NCBI GenBank assembly: GCA_045602385.1
Contig: JAZSBL010000037.1
Coordinates: forward strand, 1 to 5,170
Length of the DNA stretch: 5,170 nt
From: SVTX01 sp045602385
Lineage (GTDB): Bacteria > Bacillota > Clostridia > Oscillospirales > CAG-272
Reading direction: 5' to 3'
Shown here: in pieces, positions 1 through 5,164 of the stretch
Position numbering within the stretch: the first letter of the stretch is position 1
Layout of the letters: each line of letters opens with the position of its first letter
Position numbers and translations under genes: made by a program
The notes under the pieces: model-generated
What the model saw: only the letters and a program-made list of their open reading frames with translations
Databases searched by the model: none
What the model was told of the DNA's origin: nothing

Positions 1-19
1 CTTATCGTTCGAAAGCGCC

Positions 20-125
20 ACAGAGGGGTGAATGCAAATCCGATAGGGTTTGCAGAGGGGCGGACCTTCGGTGGGGAGTACTTCTCGCCGAAGGCGAAGT
101 GAGACCTCACAAGTGGGGGGTTCCC
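20..125. repeat. Composite intergenic repeat upstream of recD2
   Basis: This is non-coding sequence made of short repeats and hairpins. CAGAGGGG occurs twice (21-28 and 53-60). The first copy is followed by a hairpin with a 9-bp stem, one wobble pair and a GATA loop (33-41/46-54). CTTCGG (66-71) can pair with CCGAAG (88-93), and GTGAG (99-103) with CTCAC (106-110). The right part, with GCGAA, GTGAG and a terminal GGGGGGTTCC, resembles the module at 4897-4937 beyond recD2's operon, which suggests the same repeat family on both sides of the gene cluster. Open frames through it give low-complexity, unrecognisable peptides, so I do not call a partial upstream gene. The left boundary is approximate because the window starts within the repeat-rich sequence. 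Confidence 0.5.
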
Positions 126-137
126 TTCTAACCCTTC

Positions 138-204
138 CCAAAAACTTTCAATAGGAGAGGAAGGGAAGGGGCAAGTTCAACTTATTACTTTTGAAAGTTT
201 TTGG
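138..204. repeat. 14-bp inverted repeat with alternative pairings
   Basis: The arms CCAAAAACTTTCAA (138-151) and TTGAAAGTTTTTGG (191-204) are perfect reverse complements separated by 39 bases. Inside the loop, GGGAAGGG (163-170) can instead pair with CCCTTCCC (132-139), and GAAGGGAA (160-167) with TTCCCTTC (121-128), so the pairings overlap and partly exclude each other. This could be part of a dispersed intergenic repeat or a leader structure on the recD2 transcript. The sequence alone does not decide, and there is no promoter I trust upstream of it. Confidence 0.6.
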
Positions 205-208
205 AATT

Positions 209-239
209 CTTAAAACCTTTTTCCCAAAAAGGTTTTAAG
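209..239. terminator. Perfect 14-bp hairpin ahead of recD2 (terminator-like)
   Basis: CTTAAAACCTTTTT (209-222) and AAAAAGGTTTTAAG (226-239) form a perfect 14-bp stem around a CCC loop. The stem is AT-rich and is not followed by a T-run in either direction, so it is not a classic rho-independent terminator. The internal T-run could weakly support termination. It lies 14 bases ahead of the RBS of recD2, so it could separate the gene from upstream transcription, act in the leader, or simply be a mobile repeat. The structure is certain but its role is not. Confidence 0.45.
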
Positions 240-253
240 CTGCCAGCGGCAAG

Positions 254-261
254 AAAGGAGG
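254..261 (+). promoter_or_regulatory. Ribosome binding site of recD2
   Basis: AAAGGAGG matches the anti-Shine-Dalgarno sequence fully and sits 7 bases before the GTG at 269. This decides for the GTG start. The next in-frame ATG, at 284, would be 22 bases away, and an in-frame stop lies just upstream at 236-238. Confidence 0.85.
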
Positions 262-268
262 TCACACC

Positions 269-2512
269 GTGTCACAGGAAAATATGTTTGGCGAAATAAT
301 ACCCGACAGCAACGGGCTTATCAAGCTTTCGGGAAGCGTAGAATACGTTATATACTCAAACGAGGAAAACGGCTATACTGTCGCAGATTTCGGCACGGAC
401 GGCGATGACCTCATAACCATAACAGGAATCATGCCTTATATAAACGAGGGAGATTCTCTTATTCTTTACGGAGAGTGGAAGCACAATCCGAAATACGGCA
501 GACAGTTTGCCGTAAGCGAGTACGAGAGATATATGCCGCAAGACGCATCCGCAATTCTGCGTTATCTTTCCTCGGGTGCTGTAAAGGGAATAGGAAAGAA
601 AACGGCGATCAAGATAGTAGAGCAGTTCGGTGATGAAACGCTTGAGGTGCTTGAGGACCATCCCGACTGGCTTTCCGATATTCCGGGAATCAGTCTTAAC
701 AAGGCAAGACAGATTTGTGAGGACTTCAGGTCCAAGGCCGGCATTCGCTCCGCAATGATGTTTTTCCGCGACTATTTTGGCGCGGCGACCATTGTTAAGA
801 TATATAAGCGTTGGGGCTCGGCGGCTATTGACGTGGCGAAGAAAAATCCCTACCGCCTTTGCGACGAGATAGAGGGAATAGGCTTTGAGCGCGCAGACTG
901 CATGGCAGAAAAGCTTGGACTTGACCGAAACTCACTTTCCAGATTGGTAAGCGGAATAGAGCACGTGCTTAAGCACAACGCGGCGCAGAACGGTCACGTT
1001 TGTCTGCCAAGAGATATTTTAGTCAAGGCGGCAGTTGATCTTTTGGGCTCTGATGCCGAGAGCGTGAATGCGGCAATAGACGAGATGATCTCCTCGCGCA
1101 GGCTTAAATATTCTCTTATGAACGGCGTTATATATCTTTATGATGCATATTCCTATGATTGCGAAAGCTATATCGCGCAAAAGCTTGATCTTCTTGACAA
1201 GGTCTGCCCCAAGATAAGCCACGCAGACGCTAATTTCTTTATTGAAAAAGAGGAGCGACTTAACGGTATCACATATGCGACACTCCAAAAGAAAGCGATA
1301 ATCAGCGCGCTCGACTCGGGCGTTATGCTCCTGACCGGAGGTCCGGGAACAGGAAAAACGACGATAGTCAAGGCGCTTATAGATATTTTTGGCAGTATGG
1401 ATCTCAAGGTCGCGCTTGCCGCGCCTACAGGAAGAGCCGCAAAGAAGCTCTCCGAGGCGACAAGCCACGAGGCAAGAACGATTCACCGTCTGCTTGAATT
1501 TGAACGTTCAAGTGATGACGGAAGACCGGGATTCAGGCGCAACGAAAATGATCTTTTGAGTGAAAGCGTTATAATCATAGATGAGTCGTCCATGATAGAC
1601 AATATTCTTATGTGCGCGCTGCTCAAGGCGGTCAAGCCCGGCGCAAGAGTCATTCTTATCGGCGACTCTGACCAGCTTCCGAGCATCGGCGCGGGTAACG
1701 TGCTGCGCGATCTGCTTGATTCGGGCAGATTTTCAACGGTAAGATTAAACGAGATATTCCGCCAGGCGCAAGAGTCGCTGATAGTCACCAACGCGCATAG
1801 GATAAACAGCGGCGAGATGCCGATAATGACGGTCAAGGACAACGATTTCTTCTTTTTGCCGCGCAACAGTGATCAGGAGATAGCGCAGACTGTAACCGAG
1901 CTTTGCCTGACAAGACTTCCACGCACATACGGTGCGGAGACGGTAGGCGGCGTTCAGATAATAACCCCTTCCCGAAAGGGAATCGCAGGCACTGAAAACC
2001 TTAACGTAATGCTTCAAGGCTCGCTCAACCCGCGCGCCAAAGGGAAGAAAGAGCATATCCACCGCGAGCGTATCTTCCGTGAGGGCGACCGCGTAATGCA
2101 GATCAAAAACAATTACGAGCTTGAATGGTACCGCGACGATGGCGATGAGGGCATGGGAGTCTTTAACGGCGACATCGGCACAATAGAGGAGATCAACAAT
2201 GCCGCGGGCTACATGCAGATACGCTTTGACGACAGGGTAGTGAGCTACGATTTCTCCTTGCTTGACGAGCTTGAGCACGCATATGCAATAACGGTACACA
2301 AAAGCCAGGGCTGTGAGTATCCGTTTGTAATAATTCCTCTTTACAACGCGCCCCCGATGCTTCTGACGAGAAATCTTTTCTACACGGCGGTAACGAGAGC
2401 AAAGAGAATGGTAATATTGGTCGGACGTGGCGAGTACGCCGAGAAAATGGTGTCAAACAGCCACGTAGGACAGAGATACACCGGACTTAAACAAAGACTT
2501 TTAACGGAGTGA
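269..2512 (+). CDS. recD2: RecD2 family ATP-dependent 5'-3' DNA helicase
   Basis: This is an SF1B helicase of the RecD2/YrrC type, which unwinds DNA 5' to 3' and acts in DNA repair and replication-fork maintenance in bacteria, usually outside a RecBCD complex. At 747 residues it has the usual family length. An N-terminal OB-like region (about 21-90) with NEENGYTV is followed by helix-hairpin-helix segments (about 103-120, 135-150 and 197-217, with GIGKKTA, IPGISLNKA and EGIGFERAD). The motor follows: Walker A GGPGTGKTT (357-365), motif Ia APTGRAAKKLSE (385-396), Walker B IIIDESSMID (435-444), motif III LIGDSDQLPSIGAGN (463-477), LNEIFRQA (493-500), VHKSQG (676-681) and the arginine-finger motif YTAVTRAKR (705-713). 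All catalytic motifs are intact, so it should be active. The GTG start is set by a strong RBS. comF follows within a few bases, so the two are probably one transcript. I see no convincing promoter in the 268 bases upstream. Confidence 0.97.
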   Translation: MSQENMFGEIIPDSNGLIKLSGSVEYVIYSNEENGYTVADFGTDGDDLITITGIMPYINEGDSLILYGEWKHNPKYGRQFAVSEYERYMPQDASAILRYLSSGAVKGIGKKTAIKIVEQFGDETLEVLEDHPDWLSDIPGISLNKARQICEDFRSKAGIRSAMMFFRDYFGAATIVKIYKRWGSAAIDVAKKNPYRLCDEIEGIGFERADCMAEKLGLDRNSLSRLVSGIEHVLKHNAAQNGHVCLPRDILVKAAVDLLGSDAESVNAAIDEMISSRRLKYSLMNGVIYLYDAYSYDCESYIAQKLDLLDKVCPKISHADANFFIEKEERLNGITYATLQKKAIISALDSGVMLLTGGPGTGKTTIVKALIDIFGSMDLKVALAAPTGRAAKKLSEATSHEARTIHRLLEFERSSDDGRPGFRRNENDLLSESVIIIDESSMIDNILMCALLKAVKPGARVILIGDSDQLPSIGAGNVLRDLLDSGRFSTVRLNEIFRQAQESLIVTNAHRINSGEMPIMTVKDNDFFFLPRNSDQEIAQTVTELCLTRLPRTYGAETVGGVQIITPSRKGIAGTENLNVMLQGSLNPRAKGKKEHIHRERIFREGDRVMQIKNNYELEWYRDDGDEGMGVFNGDIGTIEEINNAAGYMQIRFDDRVVSYDFSLLDELEHAYAITVHKSQGCEYPFVIIPLYNAPPMLLTRNLFYTAVTRAKRMVILVGRGEYAEKMVSNSHVGQRYTGLKQRLLTE

Positions 2513-2519
2513 AGTGATT

Positions 2520-3326
2520 ATGGGTGAGAACACAGTAAGAGCAACACTCCGCCGTCTTTTCTTCGTTCCGATATGTGCCGGGTGTAGGAAAAGACTGTCT
2601 CCCATAGTCACAAAAACAGCATTAAACCACGGCTTGCCCTGCTTTTGCGACGAGTGTTTGCCTCAGTTTAATCGGGCAACGGCGCAGATGTGCCACAACT
2701 GCGGCAAGGCTACAGGCGAATGCTCCTGTATGCCGCTAAAGAATACCTTTACGCAGCCTACTATTCCTTCCTTGTTTTTCTATCACCCAAATGATAAAGG
2801 TATCACATCAAGGGCAATATACACCTTCAAGCACAAGAGGTACATAGATCTTTGCGATTTTTACACCGCCGAGCTTGCGCCAAGGATCGTAGGACTTTTG
2901 TCTCTGCTTGAAATAGAGCCGGAGAACTGTATCTTTACATATATCCCGCGAACCGATAAGGCTCTGCGAAAATACGGCTTTGATCAAAGCGAGCTTTTGG
3001 CAAAGAGTTTATGCAAGAGGATAGGCGGCAACTGTACGTTGTCGTTGCTTATAAGAAGATCGGGCAAGGAGCAAAAGAAGCTCTCGCACAAGGAAAGACA
3101 ACAAAATGCGACCAAATCTATTTTTGCAAGAGAGTCAAGGCGCGCATTGAAGGGATGTGCAAAGGACTTTGGGTCGCTTTTTGCCGGTAAAACGGTAATT
3201 CTCGTCGATGACGTTATCACTACCGGCGCATCGCTAAAAAGAGGTATTTCAGAGCTAAAACGTATCGGCGCGAAAACAGTTCTTGTAGCATCTATCGCAA
3301 GATGCGAGATAAAGAAAAAGAAATAA
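2520..3326 (+). CDS. comF: ComF family protein (zinc-ribbon plus phosphoribosyltransferase domain)
   Basis: A ComFC/GntX-type protein. Family members have a cysteine-rich N-terminal metal-binding region joined to a type I phosphoribosyltransferase fold, and ComFC is needed for DNA uptake in naturally competent bacteria; the biochemical reaction is not well settled. Numbered from ATG 2520 (268 aa), the cysteines lie at 19, 22, 41, 43, 46, 58, 61, 68 and 70 (CAGC, CFCDEC and CHNCG patterns). The ComF signature RKYGFDQSELLAK is at 150-162, SHKERQQNA at 189-197, and the PRPP-binding loop VILVDDVITTGAS at 226-238 with the Asp-Asp pair. The tail is lysine-rich. An in-frame GTG at 2514 would add two residues. 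I prefer ATG because GGAG (2506-2509) is 10 bases from it but only 4 from the GTG. It lies 7 bases after the recD2 stop, suggesting co-transcription or translational coupling, and ends in a terminator. ComF presence alone does not prove competence. Confidence 0.93.
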   Translation: MGENTVRATLRRLFFVPICAGCRKRLSPIVTKTALNHGLPCFCDECLPQFNRATAQMCHNCGKATGECSCMPLKNTFTQPTIPSLFFYHPNDKGITSRAIYTFKHKRYIDLCDFYTAELAPRIVGLLSLLEIEPENCIFTYIPRTDKALRKYGFDQSELLAKSLCKRIGGNCTLSLLIRRSGKEQKKLSHKERQQNATKSIFARESRRALKGCAKDFGSLFAGKTVILVDDVITTGASLKRGISELKRIGAKTVLVASIARCEIKKKK

Positions 3327-3356
3327 CCGCTCTTGATCGGGCGGTTATTTTTATTT
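3321..3356 (+). terminator. Rho-independent terminator of recD2-comF
   Basis: AAATAACCGC (3321-3330) and GCGGTTATTT (3341-3350) form a perfect 10-bp stem, extended inward by a T-G and a C-G pair to leave a six-base loop. It is followed by a T-rich tract (TTTTTATTT, 3348-3356). The stem contains the comF stop codon (3324-3326), so it closes the operon with no 3' spacer. Confidence 0.9.
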
Positions 3357-3374
3357 GGAGATTGCGATAAGCGT

Positions 3375-3428
3375 CTTTTTGCCAATAATCTACAACTCGC
3401 GTGCTTTTTTCGACTTCTTGGCAAAAAG
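3375..3428. promoter_or_regulatory. 11-bp inverted repeat just upstream of the LytTR promoter
   Basis: CTTTTTGCCAA (3375-3385) and TTGGCAAAAAG (3418-3428) are perfect reverse complements 32 bases apart. The right arm ends three bases before the -35 box. Its position suits an operator or upstream activator site, perhaps for the LytTR protein itself. LytTR proteins usually bind direct repeats about one to two helical turns apart, so an inverted repeat is not the textbook site. It could also be a degraded intergenic repeat. The repeat is certain, the function inferred. Confidence 0.45.
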
Positions 3429-3431
3429 GTA

Positions 3432-3460
3432 TTTACATTTTTCTTGCTATTTGATACAAT
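3432..3460 (+). promoter_or_regulatory. Sigma-A-type promoter of the LytTR/LiaF-like operon
   Basis: A -35 box TTTACA (3432-3437) and a -10 box TACAAT (3455-3460) are separated by exactly 17 bases. Each differs from consensus at one position, and a TG one base before the -10 (3452-3453) makes an extended -10. Transcription would start near 3466-3468, leaving a leader of about 25 bases that contains the RBS. The preceding terminator makes this the likely sole source of transcription for the two genes downstream. Confidence 0.85.
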
Positions 3461-3477
3461 TAAATCATCACAGAGAG

Positions 3478-3482
3478 AGGAG
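3478..3482 (+). promoter_or_regulatory. Ribosome binding site of the LytTR gene
   Basis: AGGAG lies 9 bases before the ATG at 3492 and, with the promoter just upstream, fixes the start. Confidence 0.75.
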
Positions 3483-3491
3483 AACAGATAA

Positions 3492-3947
3492 ATGAAGATC
3501 CGAACCGAGATATGCCCGGATGGCGAGGACGAGATAATAATTCGCTGTCGGGAGCATAACGAGCATATCAGATCAATAGAGCGTGTGCTTGAGGGAATGA
3601 CAAATAGCCGCCGTGAATTGGTTTTATACATAGGCAACTCGGAGTATTACGTTCCGCTGTCCGACATCCTCTTTTTTGAAACGGTGGACTCAAAGGTCTG
3701 TGCCCATACAAGAGATGCGATGTATGCTTCGCATTACAAGCTCTTTGAGCTTGAGGGTATCCTACCGCCAAGCTTTGTAAGGATATCAAAGTCCGCGATT
3801 ACAAACGTCATGCAGATAAGCTCGCTTACCCGCGAGCTTGTGGGAAACGGAGAAGTCAGATTTTATAAGACCGAGAAAAAGACCTATTTTTCTCGAACAT
3901 ACTACAAAATTTTAAGAGACAGGATAGAAGAAATTAGATTTTCTTAA
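3492..3947 (+). CDS. LytTR domain DNA-binding transcriptional regulator
   Basis: A 151-residue protein with a LytTR DNA-binding domain over about residues 43-148. Recognisable parts are the first strands YYVPLSDILFFETVDSKV (52-69), the central YKLFELEGILPPSFVRISKS (82-101), AITNVMQI (102-109), and a C-terminal SRTYYKILRDRIEEIR (134-149). LytTR domains bind DNA through ten beta strands and often control virulence, bacteriocin, competence or envelope genes. The first 40 or so residues form a short extension, not a response-regulator receiver: there is no room for one and no phospho-acceptor signature, so a histidine kinase partner is not expected. It is the first gene after a strong promoter and is followed after 15 bases by a LiaF-like membrane protein, which probably controls it or is its target. 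An inverted repeat upstream of the promoter hints at autoregulation. Family assignment is firm; the regulon is unknown. Confidence 0.93.
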   Translation: MKIRTEICPDGEDEIIIRCREHNEHIRSIERVLEGMTNSRRELVLYIGNSEYYVPLSDILFFETVDSKVCAHTRDAMYASHYKLFELEGILPPSFVRISKSAITNVMQISSLTRELVGNGEVRFYKTEKKTYFSRTYYKILRDRIEEIRFS

Positions 3948-3953
3948 AGGAGG
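3946..3953 (+). promoter_or_regulatory. Ribosome binding site of the LiaF-like gene
   Basis: AAAGGAGG overlaps the last two bases of the LytTR stop codon and lies 9 bases before ATG 3963. This strong site next to the stop codon supports co-transcription and efficient, possibly coupled, translation of the membrane protein. Confidence 0.85.
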
Positions 3954-3962
3954 ATTTGAAAT

Positions 3963-4745
3963 ATGAAAAACCTGTGGAAATTATTTTTGGGGCTTGGCTT
4001 TATTTTGGTTGCGGTAGCGATCGTGCTTGACGCCCTTGGTGTATTTGCGCCTTTTATCAGCGCCTTCGGCGAGATTTCGATATGGGCAATTATCGGCGGA
4101 CTTCTGCTTCTGTGCTTTGCGCTCTCCCAGCTCTTTTCGGGAAACATTGGAAACTTTTTTGTACCTATCGCTCTGATATTCATGATCTTCGAGAAGAATC
4201 TGGCCTATTACTTCCATATCGGAGATGAAAACGGCAACATTATCAACAACTGGCTGCTTTTGCTTGTTGCGGTGTTGCTTGGTATCGGCTTCTCCATTTT
4301 GTTCTCGGGTGTCAGGAGAAGAAAAAGACGTCACGCGCACGGCCGTGAGTGGAGCATTGGCGACAACGTAAAGGTAAAGGCCAGCATAGGCTCATCTGTG
4401 AGATACATAGATTGCGACGGCTTCAAATACGAGGAAATCGAGAACGACCTTGGCTCCTGCACCGTGTTTTTTGAAAACGTGGATAAATACGAGAGCGGGG
4501 GAGTGCTTTGTGTTGACAACAATCTTGGCAGCACCGTTATCACCGTGCCCGAGGGTTGGAACGTAATCCCTAAGATTGAAAACAGCCTTGGCAGCGTTAT
4601 TGCCCCCAAGCCCAACCTTGACGGCCCAATCCTGACTATTACAGGCGAAAACAATCTTGGTTCTATCTGCATAAAGACGGCAAAAAAGGAACCCGACGAG
4701 GAAGAAAAGACAGAAGAAGCAACCAAAGAAACAACAGAAGAATAA
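3963..4745 (+). CDS. LiaF-like membrane protein with repeated N-x-L-G-S C-terminal domain
   Basis: A 260-residue protein with two parts. The N-terminal third to half has four hydrophobic segments (about 5-27, 39-58, 64-84 and 97-116), as in LiaI/LiaF-like membrane regions. A basic stretch RRRKRRHAHGR (118-128) then marks the cytoplasmic side by the positive-inside rule. Residues 132-240 resemble the LiaF C-terminal domain (VPEGWNV at 195-201) and contain NDLGS (161-165), NNLGS (186-190), NSLGS (207-211) and NNLGS (230-234), plus a weaker SIGS at 141-144. The 21-25 residue spacing suits a beta-solenoid or stacked beta-sheet. The tail (243-260) is acidic and probably disordered. In the LiaFSR system LiaF restrains a kinase. 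Here the neighbour is a LytTR regulator instead, so I infer that the cytoplasmic domain holds or senses that regulator, or that the protein is its main target. Envelope-stress function is inferred from family only. Confidence 0.85.
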   Translation: MKNLWKLFLGLGFILVAVAIVLDALGVFAPFISAFGEISIWAIIGGLLLLCFALSQLFSGNIGNFFVPIALIFMIFEKNLAYYFHIGDENGNIINNWLLLLVAVLLGIGFSILFSGVRRRKRRHAHGREWSIGDNVKVKASIGSSVRYIDCDGFKYEEIENDLGSCTVFFENVDKYESGGVLCVDNNLGSTVITVPEGWNVIPKIENSLGSVIAPKPNLDGPILTITGENNLGSICIKTAKKEPDEEEKTEEATKETTEE

Positions 4746-4751
4746 AACGGC

Positions 4752-4781
4752 AAAAGGGCAGGCGAATACGCCTGCTCTTTT
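4752..4781 (+). terminator. Terminator-like hairpin after the LiaF-like gene
   Basis: AAAAGGGCAGGCG (4752-4764) pairs with CGCCTGCTCTTTT (4769-4781) around an AATA loop: 13 pairs with one G-T. It starts 6 bases after the stop codon. The T-run is only the four bases of the distal stem, so the A/T flanks of the stem double as the U-tract, and the hairpin could work in both directions. It very probably ends the two-gene operon. Confidence 0.8.
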
Positions 4782-4832
4782 CGCTCGTAGCAAAAAATTG
4801 CGATTTATCGGGAGATTGGCAATATGTAAATT

Positions 4833-4957
4833 CGTAGGGCGGTGCCTTGGTGCCGCCGCGATGTTAGGTTTGTGTTTTTTCACGGCGGGAGCGCGTGGGG
4901 TTCCCCAAAGCGAATAAAGTGAGCTTTGGGGGGTTCCGAGCTTGCCCCCGCCCTACG
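4833..4957. repeat. 125-bp element with 10-bp terminal inverted repeats
   Basis: CGTAGGGCGG (4833-4842) and CCGCCCTACG (4948-4957) are perfect reverse complements at the ends of a 125-base, non-coding, GC-rich stretch. Inside are a hairpin (4838-4857, GGCGG with CCGCC) and the larger hairpin module at 4897-4937. Elements with CGTAGGG...CCCTACG ends are, from general knowledge, frequent between genes in gut Clostridia. No transposase is present, so if mobile it would depend on one elsewhere. I see no clear target-site duplication. Confidence 0.65.
4897..4937. repeat. Hairpin module, copy A
   Basis: CCCCAAAGC (4903-4911) and GCTTTGGGG (4923-4931) pair perfectly around an 11-base loop, and G-T and G-C pairs extend the stem to 15 bp (4897-4911/4923-4937). 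The module lies inside the 125-bp element and is repeated in opposite orientation at 5094-5131. Confidence 0.7.
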
Positions 4958-4985
4958 GCTGTAAGGTGGCGAACGTTTTAAAACA

Positions 4986-5164
4986 AAGGCTCCCTCCGGG
5001 AGGGAGCTCCCGACGGAGTCGGGTGAGGGAGAGTGCGGGATAATATTGCTCAAAAGGACTTAAAGTCACGCAGGCTCCTTCCACCGCTAGCGAGAACCCC
5101 CAAAGCTCGCATACTCGCTTCGGGGAACCCCGCCGCGGTCCCCCTCCCTCCCGGAGGGAGGCTT
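4986..5164. repeat. 179-bp element with 21-bp near-perfect terminal inverted repeats
   Basis: The 21 bases at 4986-5006 match the reverse complement of 5144-5164 at 20 positions. Both ends contain the self-complementary core CTCCCTCCGGGAGGGAG or its complement, so each end is also a hairpin by itself. The left end continues into a second hairpin, CCCGAC (5009-5014) with GTCGGG (5018-5023), and then GAGGGAG (5025-5031), which can re-pair with CTCCCTC (4990-4996). There is no coding sequence inside. Size and ends suit a MITE-like or REP-like element, and repeats with this CTCCCTCCGGGAGGGAG core are common in gut Clostridia. Alternatively, these are two separate insertions of a smaller palindromic repeat in opposite orientation; the window ends 6 bases later, so the right boundary is uncertain. 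Confidence 0.6.
5094..5131. repeat. Hairpin module, copy B (inverted relative to copy A)
   Basis: Read on the opposite strand, this stretch aligns with copy A at 4897-4937. By hand about 34 of 40 aligned positions agree, with both ends (GAACCCCC and GGGGAACCCC) and CTCGCTT/TTCGCTT retained. It also folds: CCCC-AAGC (5098-5106) with GCTTCGGGG (5117-5125), leaving one A-C mismatch. The loop sequence differs most between the copies, as expected if the stem is what is kept. Confidence 0.6.

Noticed and set aside
1..130. Possible C-terminal end of an upstream gene (an open frame runs from the window start to a TAA near 130)
   Set aside because: The peptide is unrecognisable, and the DNA under it is made of hairpins and short direct repeats resembling the intergenic repeats at the other end of the window.
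176..222. Promoter for recD2 from TTCAAC or TTGAAA as a -35 box
   Set aside because: At 16-18 bases downstream there is no acceptable -10 box, and both hexamers are part of the inverted repeat.
121..240. T-box or known riboswitch ahead of recD2
   Set aside because: I see no specifier or antiterminator T-box sequence, no recognised ligand-binding core, and the final hairpin lacks a T-run.
1745..2299. Reverse-strand open frame of 184 codons inside recD2
   Set aside because: It is antisense to conserved helicase motifs, has no recognisable domain and no start signal.
4392..4883. Long reverse-strand open frame of 163 codons across the LiaF-like gene
   Set aside because: It is antisense to a well-supported gene, has no RBS, and its cysteine/phenylalanine-rich peptide is what the reverse of the acidic tail would give.
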